This document shows, one piece after another, positions 1 through 9,180 of a stretch of DNA of 64,000 nt. The notes under the pieces are model-generated. The model had not been told where the DNA came from. It saw only the letters and a list, made by a program, of their open reading frames with translations, and did no database searches. The stretch lies in the NCBI GenBank assembly GCA_934098445.1, contig CAKOOW010000001.1, positions 1-64,000 of the forward strand, written 5' to 3'. How positions within the stretch are numbered: position 1 is the first letter of the stretch; each line of letters starts with the position of its first letter. This DNA comes from an uncultured Bacilli bacterium. GTDB lineage: Bacteria; Bacillota_I; Bacilli_A; RF39; UBA660. The translations under genes and the position numbers were made by a program.

Positions 1-76
1 TTTTACCATGGTCTACATGACCGATAGTACCAATATTTAAATGCTCTTTACTTCTGTCAAATTTTTCTTTTGCCAT
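1..76 (-). CDS. tuf: Elongation factor Tu, N-terminal fragment cut by window edge
   Basis: The first 25 codons read [20 protein letters not shown] followed by VDHGK, the unmistakable EF-Tu start that leads into the first GTP-binding loop. EF-Tu delivers aminoacyl-tRNA to the ribosomal A site in a GTP-dependent step. The rest of the gene lies outside the window. An AAGGAG ribosome binding site sits just upstream. It follows fusA by about 70 bases with no terminator seen, so it is the last visible gene of the str operon. The identification is firm; only the truncation by the window limits it. Confidence 0.95.
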   Translation of the reverse strand, partial: MAKEKFDRSKEHLNIGTIGHVDHGK

Positions 77-148
77 ATTAAATATTCTCCTTCTTTTTAA
101 TTACATATTTATTTTATCTAATGCTTGATGTTTTTTCAAGTATTATTT

Positions 149-2224
149 TTAGTTAGCGCTGTTTTTCTTTATGATATCTTCAGCGATAGATTTTGGAACT
201 TCATCATAGTGATCTAGCTCCATTACAAAGTTTCCACGGCCTTGGGTATTACTTCTTAGAGAAGTAGCATAACCAAACATTTCAGCTAATGGAACCATTG
301 CTAAGATTTGTAGGGCATTACCACGAGATTCTTGACCTAGTGGACGACCTCTACGGCTTGTTAAGTCACCCATAACATTACCCATATATTCTTCTGGAAC
401 TGTTACAGCAACTTTCATAATTGGCTCTAGAATAACTGGTTTACATTTATTCTTAGTTTCTTTAACTGCTAAAGAAGCAGCAATTTTGAAGGCCATTTCT
501 GATGAATCGACATCATGGTATGAACCATCATATAATGTAGCTTTAACATCAACCATAGGGTATCCTGCTAAAACACCACCAGCAAGGGCTTCTTGTAAAC
601 CTTTATCAGTTACTGGAATATATTCACGAGGAACTACACCACCAACGATAGCATCAACAAATTCATAACCTTTACCTGGATTTGGTTCAAATCTAACCCA
701 AACATGACCGTATTGTCCACGACCACCAGATTGTTTAATATAACGTCCTTCACATTCACCAACTTGAGTGATTGTTTCACGATAAGCAACTTGTGGTTTA
801 CCAATGTTGCATTCAACGTTAAATTCTCTACGCATTCTATCAACAAGAACGTCTAAGTGTAATTCACCCATACCACTGATAACAGTTTGACCTGTTTCGT
901 GGTCAGTCTTATATTTGAATGTTGGGTCTTCTTCTGCAAGTTTTTGAAGAGCAAGGGCCATTTTATCTTGGTCATTTTTACTCTTTGGTTCGATTGCTTC
1001 ATCAATAACTGGTAATGGGAATTCCATACCTTTCATGATAACTGGGTTCTTTTCATCGCATAATGTATCAGCAGTAGTGGTATTTTTTAAACCAACAGCG
1101 GCAGCAATTTCACCACAATATACTTCAGAAATTTCTTTACGAGTATTGGCATGCATCTGTAGGATACGACCAATTCTTTCTTTTTCACCCTTAGTACTAT
1201 TTAAAACGTATGAACCACTTGCTAATTTACCAGAGTAAACACGGAAGAATGCTAATCTACCTACAAATGGGTCTGTCATAATCTTAAATGCTAAAGCTGT
1301 AAATGGTTCGTTATCACTTGGATGACGCATTATATCTTCACCAGTCTTTGGATTATAGCATTCAATTGATGGAACATCAGTTGGGGCTGGTAAATAATCG
1401 ATTACAGCATCAAGTAATAATTTAACACCAATATTTCCTAGAGCAGTTCCGCACATAACTGGGAAGAACTCAGCAGCAAGTGTTCCTTTACGGATACAAT
1501 GCTTGATTTCTTCAATAGTTAATTCTTCACCGCCAAGGTATTTTTCCATTAACTCATCATCAAATTCAACAACAGTTTCAACTAAATCAGAACGTCTCTT
1601 TTCTGCTTCAGCCTTTAATTCTGCAGGAATTTCAATTTCTACAGGATTTTCAGCTTGTTGTCCATCATATTGATAAGCTTTCATATTTACTAAATCAATG
1701 ATTCCATTGAATTCAGATTCTTGTCCAATTGGCCATTCGATAGGTTTAGCATTAACACCTAATCTCTTGTCAATTGTATCTAAACTGTAAACGAAGTCAG
1801 CACCCATTTTATCCATTTTATTAGCAAAAATAATTCTTGGAACCTTGAATTCAGTTGCTTGACGCCATACAGTTTCAGTTTGAGGTTCTACACCAGCTTG
1901 AGCATCGATTAATGCTACAGCGCCATCTAGAACTCTTAAACTACGTGAAACTTCTACAGTAAAGTCTACGTGACCTGGGGTATCAATAATATTGAAACGG
2001 TATCCCTTCCAGTGTGCAGTTGTTGCAGCAGAAGTAATTGTAATACCTCTTTCTTTTTCTTGTTCCATCCAGTCCATTTGTGACTCACCATCGTGAGTTT
2101 CACCAATTTTATGTGTTACTCCAGTGTGGAATAATACACGTTCAGTAGTAGTTGTTTTTCCGGCATCAATGTGAGCCATGATACCGATGTTTCTTACTTT
2201 GTCAATTGAGACATCTCTTGCCAT
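149..2224 (-). CDS. fusA: Elongation factor G
   Basis: The 691-residue protein is the ribosomal translocase that uses GTP to move tRNA and mRNA after peptide bond formation. The P-loop [14 protein letters not shown] lies at residues 17-30, the G3 motif DTPGH and the G4 motif NKMD follow, and the full domain set down to the C-terminal domain V is present. Length matches the bacterial family (about 690). The ATG start is preceded by TAGGAGAAATAT. It sits 9 bases after rpsG, in the classic rpsL-rpsG-fusA-tuf order, and is co-transcribed from the promoter near 3250. Nothing is odd about the sequence. Confidence 0.98.
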   Translation of the reverse strand: MARDVSIDKVRNIGIMAHIDAGKTTTTERVLFHTGVTHKIGETHDGESQMDWMEQEKERGITITSAATTAHWKGYRFNIIDTPGHVDFTVEVSRSLRVLDGAVALIDAQAGVEPQTETVWRQATEFKVPRIIFANKMDKMGADFVYSLDTIDKRLGVNAKPIEWPIGQESEFNGIIDLVNMKAYQYDGQQAENPVEIEIPAELKAEAEKRRSDLVETVVEFDDELMEKYLGGEELTIEEIKHCIRKGTLAAEFFPVMCGTALGNIGVKLLLDAVIDYLPAPTDVPSIECYNPKTGEDIMRHPSDNEPFTALAFKIMTDPFVGRLAFFRVYSGKLASGSYVLNSTKGEKERIGRILQMHANTRKEISEVYCGEIAAAVGLKNTTTADTLCDEKNPVIMKGMEFPLPVIDEAIEPKSKNDQDKMALALQKLAEEDPTFKYKTDHETGQTVISGMGELHLDVLVDRMRREFNVECNIGKPQVAYRETITQVGECEGRYIKQSGGRGQYGHVWVRFEPNPGKGYEFVDAIVGGVVPREYIPVTDKGLQEALAGGVLAGYPMVDVKATLYDGSYHDVDSSEMAFKIAASLAVKETKNKCKPVILEPIMKVAVTVPEEYMGNVMGDLTSRRGRPLGQESRGNALQILAMVPLAEMFGYATSLRSNTQGRGNFVMELDHYDEVPKSIAEDIIKKNSAN

Positions 2225-2233
2225 ATATTTCTC

Positions 2234-2701
2234 CTACCATCTATAATGAGCAAATGCTTTATTAGCTTCTGCCATTTTGTGAGTATCCTCACGTTTCTTA
2301 ACAGCTCCACCAACGCCTTTTGCAGCATCCATGATTTCATTTGCTAATTTTTCAGACATAGTTTTTCCACGTCCATTTTTAGCATAGTTTACTAACCATC
2401 TTAGAGCTAATGATTGAGCTCTTTCTGGGCTTACTTCTAGTGGAACTTGAACATTAGAACCACCAACACGTCTAGATTTAACTTCTAGAGCAGGCATAAT
2501 ATTCTTCATGGCTTCATTGTAAACTTCCATTGGGTCTTTTTTAGTTTGTTTTTCTACAATAGCAAATGCATCATAAAGAATTTTTTGTGCAGTACCTTTT
2601 TTACCACCAATCATAAGGGCGTTTACTAATTTAGTAACGACTTTTGAATTGTATATTGGATCAGGTAATACATCTCTTTTTACAGCACGTCTTTTACGCA
2701 T
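2234..2701 (-). CDS. rpsG: 30S ribosomal protein S7
   Basis: The 155-residue protein begins [20 protein letters not shown], the standard S7 opening, and ends AFAHYRW, the standard tail. S7 nucleates assembly of the 30S head by binding the 3' domain of 16S rRNA and contacts tRNA in the E site. In enterobacteria S7 is also the translational repressor of the str operon. The 25-base rpsL-rpsG gap here is too short to hold the long E. coli-type S7 target, so any feedback would need another site. It is the second gene of the operon. Confidence 0.98.
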   Translation of the reverse strand: MRKRRAVKRDVLPDPIYNSKVVTKLVNALMIGGKKGTAQKILYDAFAIVEKQTKKDPMEVYNEAMKNIMPALEVKSRRVGGSNVQVPLEVSPERAQSLALRWLVNYAKNGRGKTMSEKLANEIMDAAKGVGGAVKKREDTHKMAEANKAFAHYRW

Positions 2702-2726
2702 AATTATCTTCTCCTTCCTTTAATTA

Positions 2727-3143
2727 TTATTTAGTTTTTGGCTTTTTAGTACCGTATTTACTACGACCTTGTTTTCTATTATTAACGCCTTGAGTATCAA
2801 GTGTACCACGTACAATGTGATATCTAACACCGATAAGGTCCTTAACACGACCACCACGAATTAATACTACGCTATGTTCTTGTAAATTATGACCTTCACC
2901 TGGAATATAAGTATCAACTTCACGACCATTTGATAATCTAACACGAGCATATTTTCTTAATGCTGAGTTTGGTTTCTTTGGTGTACGAGTAGCAACTCTT
3001 GTACAAACACCACGTTTTTGTGGACTATTTGTTTCAGTTTCTTTTCTTTCCATAGAATTGAAGCCAACATTTAATACTGGGCTCTTACTCTTTTTTGTTT
3101 TCTTACTTCTTCCTTTTCTAACTAATTGGTTAATAGTTGTCAT
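2727..3143 (-). CDS. rpsL: 30S ribosomal protein S12
   Basis: Starting at the ATG at 3143 the product is 138 residues and begins [12 protein letters not shown], the family start. An upstream in-frame start at 3170 would add nine residues not found in S12, and the GGAAGGAGGAATTTT ribosome binding site fits 3143. S12 lies at the decoding centre and controls accuracy. The KKPNSALRK and [10 protein letters not shown](I/P)GVRYH segments are intact. The streptomycin-relevant lysines in [11 protein letters not shown] and [11 protein letters not shown] appear to be the usual residues. It is the first gene of the str operon. Confidence 0.97.
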   Translation of the reverse strand: MTTINQLVRKGRSKKTKKSKSPVLNVGFNSMERKETETNSPQKRGVCTRVATRTPKKPNSALRKYARVRLSNGREVDTYIPGEGHNLQEHSVVLIRGGRVKDLIGVRYHIVRGTLDTQGVNNRKQGRSKYGTKKPKTK

Positions 3144-3200
3144 AAAATTCCTCCTTCCATTAACACACATCCTGGTGTATCAATCTTATTATTTAAATTA

Positions 3201-3220
3201 GGTTCCACCGAAATAGAACC
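3201..3220 (-). promoter_or_regulatory. Leader hairpin with UUCG tetraloop upstream of rpsL
   Basis: On the transcript the 20 bases GGTTCTATTTCGGTGGAACC fold into an 8-pair stem (three pairs are U-G) closed on a UUCG tetraloop. It lies about 58 bases before rpsL and about 13 bases after the predicted transcription start. No U-tract follows, so it is not an intrinsic terminator. It could stabilise the 5' end or serve as a protein-binding site; the function is inferred only. Confidence 0.55.
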
Positions 3221-3239
3221 ATAATTAAAATTCAGTAAT

Positions 3240-3269
3240 ACTATAGCATTCTAAAGAAGAAATTGTCAA
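3240..3269 (-). promoter_or_regulatory. Sigma-70 type promoter of the str operon
   Basis: The minus strand shows -35 TTGACA (3269-3264), an 18-base spacer and -10 TATAGT (3245-3240). The predicted start near 3233 gives a leader of about 90 bases before rpsL. It is one of the best consensus matches in the window, as expected for a highly expressed ribosomal operon. Confidence 0.8.
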
Positions 3270-3373
3270 GCGTTTTTTGATGATAAAATTACGATTTTAG
3301 AGCGTTAGATTTATTTATAAAGATAAATAGACGGAATGGATTAAAGGACACAAAGTAATATGTAAAGAAGAAA

Positions 3374-3401
3374 TGAAAAAAGACCTCTTTAAAGAAGTCT
3401 T
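3374..3401 (-). terminator. Intrinsic terminator of the YfcC-like transporter gene
   Basis: The minus strand gives a 9-pair stem (AAGACTTCT with AGAGGTCTT, one U-G pair) with a short loop, followed by TTTTTT. The stem begins at the stop codon of the transporter. Confidence 0.8.
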
Positions 3402-4950
3402 AAGCATAAGTCATAATGGTAAATAAAATTAACAAAATAACTAAAACAATTACAGCAAATTTCCAAATAGCTTTTAACCATTTTTTATAAGATACATCAT
3501 ACATTGATAATCCTGTTACTAGTAAGACACTAGTTGGTGCTACTAAGGAAACTAAACCATTAATAGATGTCATAATTGTCATCATCGTACCAGTATAATC
3601 AGCAAATCTAGCAGCATAAACGCTTCCTAAGGAATAACCACTGAAACCAAAGTCAACATTGAAAAATGTCGCTATCGCATTGGCAACACTAGCACTGAAT
3701 GGATTAAAGTTAGTTCCAACAATTTTATCAACCATCGTATTAGTATATCCGCTCCAATATGAAATAACAAACAATGTATAAGCAAGAACAATAAATAAAG
3801 CAGGTTTCAACATTTTTTGCATCCCAGCAACTACGCCATCTAAGCAATCATCCATTTTAATCTTTGTAAATAGTTTAACGAAGATTAGAGTAATCATAGC
3901 AATATAGCAAATTGTAAACATATCCCAAGAGCCAAAAGCACTAACATTACCGAGAATGTAACCAAATATGGCATGTTCTTTGCCGCCAATTGTCATTGTT
4001 ACTTTTGTAGTTAACCATGTATGGAATGTATCAAAGGCTGTAATACCAAAAGCAGAGTTCCAAGGCATATAACCTAAAATCATAAAGACAAATAACACGA
4101 TGAAGACTAGGATATAAGGCCATACCTTTCCTTTTTTCTCATCACCAGTTAATTCAATTAAGTCAATTGGTTCAATGCTTTCTTTCTTTTCCTTCTTGTG
4201 CATTTTAATCAAGAAGAAGTTTAAAAGAATATAACTTACCGCAAGAATACCAAATCTTACACCTAAATTAGTTGTAATTTTAACGTTCATTGTACTAACT
4301 AAGTAATCAAGTCCTAAAGTTGCTGTAGTTTGACCAATAAGTCCTACTAACATTGCCCCAAATGTCATCACAACACTACTCATCTTACCATATCCTAGAC
4401 GACTAGCAATACTAATTATCATCGGAATAAAGAAGAGAATTGGTAGACTTTGAGTTGCCATAGATACATATAAAGCAATAACTAAAGTATGTACGAGTGC
4501 AAACCATTTTTTTCTTGGTTTCCAGAATTCGACAGCTTTATTGATTAGAGCTTTATAACCATTAGTCTTTGAAATAACACCATAGAATAGACCAACTATT
4601 AACACTAATACTACTTGAAGTAAGTAATAATTTGATGCATAGAACATTGATAAGAATATTTCATTAATACCAGTTCTGGCCGGCTCAGTGGTTGTTAAGT
4701 TTGAAGAACTAAAGGTTCCGGCAGGAATAATCCAACTGATGACGATACCAACAAGAATACAAATAGCTAAAGCTTTAAATAAGAAATGATTAGTCTTTGT
4801 AGGTTGTTTTTTATCGTTTACTACTTCTTTTTTGGAAACTACTTTCTCAGTTTTAGTTTCTTCTACAACAGGTTCTACTACAGTCTCTTTTTTAGAAGTG
4901 ACTTTTGTAGTCTTAGTAGAAGTTTTCTTTTTTCCACTTTTCTTTTCCAT
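3400..4950 (-). CDS. YfcC/DcuC-family membrane transporter
   Basis: This 516-residue protein resembles the YfcC branch of the DcuC/ArsB-type ion transporter superfamily, whose members carry dicarboxylates, amino acids or peptides. After a Lys/Glu/Thr/Val-rich cytoplasmic tail of about 50 residues comes a hydrophobic segment ending WIIPAGTF, a family hallmark. About a dozen membrane segments follow, with GQTTATLGLD and APTSVLLVTGLSMYDVSYKKW near the conserved half-helix regions. The ATG at 4950 is chosen because GGAGGT lies 7 bases upstream; that site overlaps the upstream in-frame ATG at 4965, which lacks a site of its own. The gene is monocistronic, with its own promoter and terminator. The substrate cannot be told from sequence. 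The long charged N-terminal tail is unusual for the family. Confidence 0.75.
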   Translation of the reverse strand: MEKKSGKKKTSTKTTKVTSKKETVVEPVVEETKTEKVVSKKEVVNDKKQPTKTNHFLFKALAICILVGIVISWIIPAGTFSSSNLTTTEPARTGINEIFLSMFYASNYYLLQVVLVLIVGLFYGVISKTNGYKALINKAVEFWKPRKKWFALVHTLVIALYVSMATQSLPILFFIPMIISIASRLGYGKMSSVVMTFGAMLVGLIGQTTATLGLDYLVSTMNVKITTNLGVRFGILAVSYILLNFFLIKMHKKEKKESIEPIDLIELTGDEKKGKVWPYILVFIVLFVFMILGYMPWNSAFGITAFDTFHTWLTTKVTMTIGGKEHAIFGYILGNVSAFGSWDMFTICYIAMITLIFVKLFTKIKMDDCLDGVVAGMQKMLKPALFIVLAYTLFVISYWSGYTNTMVDKIVGTNFNPFSASVANAIATFFNVDFGFSGYSLGSVYAARFADYTGTMMTIMTSINGLVSLVAPTSVLLVTGLSMYDVSYKKWLKAIWKFAVIVLVILLILFTIMTYA

Positions 4951-4969
4951 TTTCTTTACCTCCATCTAA

Positions 4970-4997
4970 ATTATAGCACAAATCAGGCACTTGCCAA
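4970..4997 (-). promoter_or_regulatory. Promoter with extended -10 for the YfcC-like gene
   Basis: TTGGCA (4997-4992), a 16-base spacer ending TGC, and TATAAT (4975-4970) form an extended -10 promoter. The -35 lies inside the imperfect palindrome CACTTGGCAAGTG, which could be an operator. The leader is only about 15 bases. Confidence 0.6.
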
Positions 4998-5061
4998 GTG
5001 TTTTTAGGTGAAATGTTTCTTCACAAAAGGCTAAAAGTTATTAATTATCACAATAGGTAAA

Positions 5062-6051
5062 CTATTTGCGAGGTCTTGAATTATGCTGTTGAAGATTTTT
5101 TATGTAGGGAACAAACTCTTTAATATATAGTTCTTCAAAAGAAACATAATTTTGACGCTTAGCTTTAATTATTTCGATTATTTCTTCTATTCTAACAAAG
5201 CCTATTTTTTTAAACCAATCAATATCAAGTTGCATTTCTTCTACCGACAGCCATTTTTCACTTAAAACAATAGATACTGCTCGTACAAAATATTCATATA
5301 AAATAGTCTTAAAATTGCCATAAGTTTTAGGTAACCCATTTGCTAAGGCTTCTTCATATATGTAAGAATTGTCCCTAACTATGTCAAAATACTTATCAAC
5401 AATCGGATTGACATAGTGATGAGAAAACTCATGATTTATCGAGATAAAATTATATCTTTTGTTGATAAAGAAATGATTTTCTGCAAATTTTATCATTCTC
5501 GTACAGTACAAGTCATCACCAATAGTACTGGAAAAACCGCCATTTATAAAAACAGAACCAACTATATGAAACTTCATATTGTCATTTTTTCCGAAAAAGT
5601 TTTTGACATATGAAGAATTATAGTCATTGGGTAGAGTTCCAAGAGCTTCTTGTTGAGCCTTTAATTCATTAGAATTTTCATCAATAACTTTTGACATATC
5701 AAAAGAAAAATAAATCCTTCTTACTAATTCTAAAAATGTTTTTAATTCTAAAGTATTAAAAGGGTTTCTGACTTTTTTAATGTCTTCATATTTAATATTA
5801 AAATCCTCATCAAAAAGATAAGCCAACTGATTGTAGGAATCACAACCCTTAATGCATAAAAGATACCCTTCTAATTCTGGATACTTATTCCAGTCAATTT
5901 TATTAACCAAAGCATGGAAATATTTAGTATCTGGGAATTCTACCCAGTCAAAATTATCTTGATTTTTAAAATTGTTTTTTATTACATAACTGCAAACTAG
6001 AGCATGAATAAAATCTATTCTTTTATCGATAGTAAAATTTATATCTGACAT
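5062..6051 (-). CDS. HExxH zinc-metallopeptidase-like protein (DUF4932-like)
   Basis: The 329-residue product has HEFSHH at residues 207-212 and glutamates in YEEALANG about 25 residues later, the arrangement of a gluzincin active site (HExxH plus downstream Glu). The general layout resembles DUF4932 proteins, an uncharacterised putative peptidase group. No signal peptide or membrane segment is seen, so it is likely cytoplasmic. The start at 6051 follows GGAGGAAAGCATT; an upstream start at 6087 would add 12 residues without a site. It stands alone between the YfcC-like gene and typA. Zinc binding and peptidase activity are inferred from the motif only. Confidence 0.6.
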   Translation of the reverse strand: MSDINFTIDKRIDFIHALVCSYVIKNNFKNQDNFDWVEFPDTKYFHALVNKIDWNKYPELEGYLLCIKGCDSYNQLAYLFDEDFNIKYEDIKKVRNPFNTLELKTFLELVRRIYFSFDMSKVIDENSNELKAQQEALGTLPNDYNSSYVKNFFGKNDNMKFHIVGSVFINGGFSSTIGDDLYCTRMIKFAENHFFINKRYNFISINHEFSHHYVNPIVDKYFDIVRDNSYIYEEALANGLPKTYGNFKTILYEYFVRAVSIVLSEKWLSVEEMQLDIDWFKKIGFVRIEEIIEIIKAKRQNYVSFEELYIKEFVPYIKNLQQHNSRPRK

Positions 6052-6337
6052 AATGCTTTCCTCCAAATAAATATTAACATAAATCACTACTATATGCGAG
6101 GATAAGCTTTTCTTTTGCTAGTAAGGCTAGTTAGGTAATCGACACTCGTATTATAAATTTGCTGATTTTACTAGTCTTTCAACCAACATCACCTGAGTAA
6201 CTATTTCTATTAATGATAATTACACAATTTAAGGATGGCAGACAAAGTCAGTTGTAAGTAATCTATTACCAGCGAGGATGAGGTAAAAAAATCCATTTAA
6301 GCCAAGCTAGTATATGTACCATTAAAATAAAATTTAT
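6052..6337. other. Gene-free stretch without recognised features
   Basis: No ORF with a ribosome binding site, RNA gene or repeat family was recognised here. A TATAGT hexamer near 6094 on the minus strand may be a weak -10 for the HExxH gene, but no convincing -35 accompanies it. Confidence 0.4.
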
Positions 6338-6367
6338 GGTTAATTTGCAATCAATTGCAAATTAGCC
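6338..6367. repeat. Long imperfect palindrome
   Basis: GG-TTAATTTGCAA, a TCAA loop and TTGCAAATTA-GCC form an almost perfect 13-pair stem (one G-T on the plus strand). It is not followed by a U-tract on either strand, so it is not a clear terminator. It lies just beyond the typA terminator in an otherwise empty region and could be a protein-binding site or an attenuated terminator. Confidence 0.5.
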
Positions 6368-6380
6368 AATTTTATCATCA

Positions 6381-6423
6381 AAAAAAGATTAGTAAATCTT
6401 TAAGGAAATACTAATCTTTTTGT
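6381..6423 (-). terminator. Intrinsic terminator after typA
   Basis: A 10-pair stem, AAGATTAGTA with TACTAATCTT around a 14-base loop, is followed by TTTTT on the minus strand. The A-run before the stem makes it possibly active on the plus strand as well. Confidence 0.8.
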
Positions 6424-8228
6424 TATTTTCTATTTACTCTAAATCTTTCATTAGGATCTAAAATCTTTTTACGAAGTCTAATTATAGCCGGAGTAACTTC
6501 TACATATTCATCTTCTTCGATAAATTCTAAAGCCTCTTCTAAGCTAAATGTCTTAGGAGTAACTAAAGCAATCGCATCATCAGCAGATTTACTTCTAGTA
6601 TTAGACATTTCTTTATTCTTACATGGATTAACATTTAAGTCATTATCTCTATTATGAATACCTACAATCATACCGATGTAAATATCAGCACCTGGTCCAA
6701 CTATCATTTGGCCTCTGTCTTGTAGATTATATAGAGAGTATCCTAAAGCCTTACCTGTTTCCATAGAAACAAGAACCCCATTTTTACGACCTCTGATTTC
6801 ACCAGCATATGGTTTATATTCATCAAAGGAACGAACCATAATACCTTCACCCTTAGTATTAGTGATAAAGGCACTACGATAGCCAATCAAACCACGAGTG
6901 GGAGCACTAAATTCTAAATGAGTATAGCCTTCTTCACCATTTGACATCACAAGTAAAGTAGCTTTTCTTTCTTGTAAGTCAGAAATAATTGTTGATGCAT
7001 AATCACTTGGGGTGTTAACAATAACTGTTTCATATGGTTCGCATTTACGGCCATCTATTTCTTCAAATAAAACTTCTGGCTTTGAAACGCATAATTCATA
7101 GCCTTCACGACGCATTTCTTCTAATAATACAGATAAATGAAGTTCACCACGACCAGAAACTTTGAAACCATCAGTACCTGGTAATTCTTCAACTTCTAAA
7201 CCAACATTAGTTTCTAATTCTTTTTCTAATCTTTCTTTAATATGACGAGAAGTTAAGAATTTACCACTTTGACCAGCAAAAGGAGATGAGTTTACCATAA
7301 AATTCATTGATAGGGTTGGTCTTTCAATAATAATTGGTGGAAGAGGATCAGTTACGCCTTGAGGGCATAAAGTATCACCAATGGAAATATCTTTGCAACC
7401 AGCTACAGTTACAATATCACCATAATAAGCTTCATTTACTTCTTTACGTTTAATACCTTCGTTAACAAATAGTTTAGAAATTCTAAAGGATTCAACCGCA
7501 CCAGTATTACGGCATAAAGTTACCATTTCCCCAGTTTTAACGACGCCCTTACTAACACGACCAATACCTAAACGACCAATAAAAGAGTCATAGTCTAGTT
7601 GAGATACTTGAAGTTGAAGATTATCATCAACACTACCTTCATAAGGTTTTACTTGTTTTAAAACAGTATCAAGTAATGGTGAAATATCATCTTCTAAATG
7701 ATTTAAGTCTAAAGTAGCTTTACCATCTCTAGCAACACCATAAACAATTGGGAAATCTAATTGTTCATCAGTAGCATTTAATTCCATAAATAAATCAAAT
7801 GTCATATTAACTACTTCTTCAGGTCTTGCATCTTTTTTATCAATTTTATTAATGAAAAGAATTGGTCTTAAATTTTGTTCTAAAGCTTTCTTAAGTACAA
7901 ATCTAGTTTGAGGCATTGGGCCTTCTTTCGCATCAACAATTAGAATAACTGTATCAACGGTACGCATAATTCTTTCTACTTCACTAGAAAAATCGGCATG
8001 ACCTGGAGTATCTACAATATTAATTTTGTAATCCTTATATCTAATTGCACAGTTTTTAGAATAAATAGTAATTCCTCTTTCTCTTTCTAAGTCATTACTA
8101 TCCATTACTTGTTCATGAACTACTTCATTTTCTCTAAAAACACCATTTTGTTGTAGTAAGGCATCAACTAAAGTACTCTTACCAGCATCAACATGTGCTA
8201 CAACAGCAATATTAATAATTTTATCCAT
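6423..8228 (-). CDS. typA: Ribosome-associated GTPase TypA/BipA
   Basis: The 601-residue protein is a translational GTPase of the EF-G family that acts in 50S assembly and stress or cold adaptation. The P-loop AHVDAGKST is at residues 11-19, with the G2 region RERGITI, the G3 motif DTPGH and the G4 motif NKID. EF-G domains II, III and V follow, then the TypA-specific C-terminal domain (GRKNGVLVSMETGKALGYSL). Length fits the family (about 605-615). It is monocistronic with a strong terminator. EF-G itself is encoded separately at the str operon, so the assignment as TypA rather than EF-G or LepA is firm. Confidence 0.96.
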   Translation of the reverse strand: MDKIINIAVVAHVDAGKSTLVDALLQQNGVFRENEVVHEQVMDSNDLERERGITIYSKNCAIRYKDYKINIVDTPGHADFSSEVERIMRTVDTVILIVDAKEGPMPQTRFVLKKALEQNLRPILFINKIDKKDARPEEVVNMTFDLFMELNATDEQLDFPIVYGVARDGKATLDLNHLEDDISPLLDTVLKQVKPYEGSVDDNLQLQVSQLDYDSFIGRLGIGRVSKGVVKTGEMVTLCRNTGAVESFRISKLFVNEGIKRKEVNEAYYGDIVTVAGCKDISIGDTLCPQGVTDPLPPIIIERPTLSMNFMVNSSPFAGQSGKFLTSRHIKERLEKELETNVGLEVEELPGTDGFKVSGRGELHLSVLLEEMRREGYELCVSKPEVLFEEIDGRKCEPYETVIVNTPSDYASTIISDLQERKATLLVMSNGEEGYTHLEFSAPTRGLIGYRSAFITNTKGEGIMVRSFDEYKPYAGEIRGRKNGVLVSMETGKALGYSLYNLQDRGQMIVGPGADIYIGMIVGIHNRDNDLNVNPCKNKEMSNTRSKSADDAIALVTPKTFSLEEALEFIEEDEYVEVTPAIIRLRKKILDPNERFRVNRK

Positions 8229-8410
8229 AATAAAAACCCACTTCCTTTTAATACTTTTAAGATATTACTACATTTTTTTCTAAATTACAAGGAGTAAATA
8301 GAAGATTTTTTATTTCATGTTTACATTTAAATTTATATTACTTTCAATTAATTTAATCTATTATTGTTTTTTCTTTTCCAGGAGCAGCAACTTACTTTTT
8401 ATATTGCAAA

Positions 8411-8452
8411 GATAAAAAATAGCATTGATAATACTAATTACCAACACTATTT
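8411..8452 (-). terminator. Intrinsic terminator downstream of the YugP-like gene
   Basis: AATAGTGTTG pairs with CAATGCTATT (two U-G pairs) and the inner GTAAT with ATTAT, giving about 15 pairs, followed by TTTTTT on the minus strand. Confidence 0.75.
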
Positions 8453-8493
8453 AAGATCTATTTTTAACTTTCTAAAGTTATTAATTAAATTAT

Positions 8494-9165
8494 TTATCTA
8501 TCTTCACGGTCTTTTGTTGCCAAGATTAGTCTAAATATCTGCAACATTGAAGCTAAAACTCCGGCAACATAGGTTAAAGCCGCTGCGGTTAGAACTTCTT
8601 TGGCACCGGCAAACTCAGAACTATCAACGATTTTGTAATCTTGTAACTTTTCTAAAGCTCTACGGGAAGCATCAAACTCGACAGGTAAAGTTACAACTTG
8701 AAATAACAAACCACAACAAGTTAGGGCAATTCCTAGATAGACAAGTTGGAAGGCCTGCATTAAAAAGCCTAGCAAAATAATATAGTAAGAGATACTTGTA
8801 GCCACGTTTACGACTGGATATATAGCACTTCTAATTTTTAGGAATGTATATGATTCTTTGTCTTGAATAGCATGTCCACATTCATGAGCAGCTACAGCGG
8901 CCGCGGCTATAGTTTCACCATGGAAAATATCAGTCGATAAACGAACAACTTTTTTAGTAGGGTCATAATGATCAGTTAATTCCCCTTTTATTTCAACAAT
9001 ATAAATATCTTCAAGACCATTTTTATCTAAGATTTCTCTAGCTACTTCAAAGCCAGATTTCTTCTTATTATTTTCTACTCTTTTATAACGATTATAACTA
9101 CTTTGAATTTTTAACTGCGCTAGTAGAGGAATAATAATTATTAATAAAATTAGTATTGTATCCAT
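8494..9165 (-). CDS. YugP-like zinc membrane metallopeptidase
   Basis: The 223-residue protein has an N-terminal membrane segment (residues 4-18), then RLSTDIFHGETIAAAAVAAHECGHAIQ with the zinc motif HECGH at residues 94-98, then further hydrophobic segments around 118-165 and 195-215. This is the neutral zinc metallopeptidase family of Bacillus YugP, whose substrate is not established. The length is typical (about 225). It follows cysS by 15 bases, so the two are probably co-transcribed, and a strong terminator follows. No promoter of its own is evident. Confidence 0.85.
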   Translation of the reverse strand: MDTILILLIIIIPLLAQLKIQSSYNRYKRVENNKKKSGFEVAREILDKNGLEDIYIVEIKGELTDHYDPTKKVVRLSTDIFHGETIAAAAVAAHECGHAIQDKESYTFLKIRSAIYPVVNVATSISYYIILLGFLMQAFQLVYLGIALTCCGLLFQVVTLPVEFDASRRALEKLQDYKIVDSSEFAGAKEVLTAAALTYVAGVLASMLQIFRLILATKDREDR

Positions 9166-9180
9166 TGTACTCCTTTATTT

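Noticed and set aside
486..1238. Plus-strand and alternative-frame ORFs inside fusA
   Set aside because: They lie antisense to or in other frames of a highly conserved gene, have no ribosome binding site and match no family; they are shadows. The same holds for similar ORFs inside ychF, ftsH and clpB.
4985..5003. Palindrome near the YfcC promoter as a CIRCE element
   Set aside because: CACTTGCCAAGTG has neither the TTAGCACTC nor the GAGTGCTAA arms and lacks the 9-base spacer; it resembles the -35 region only.
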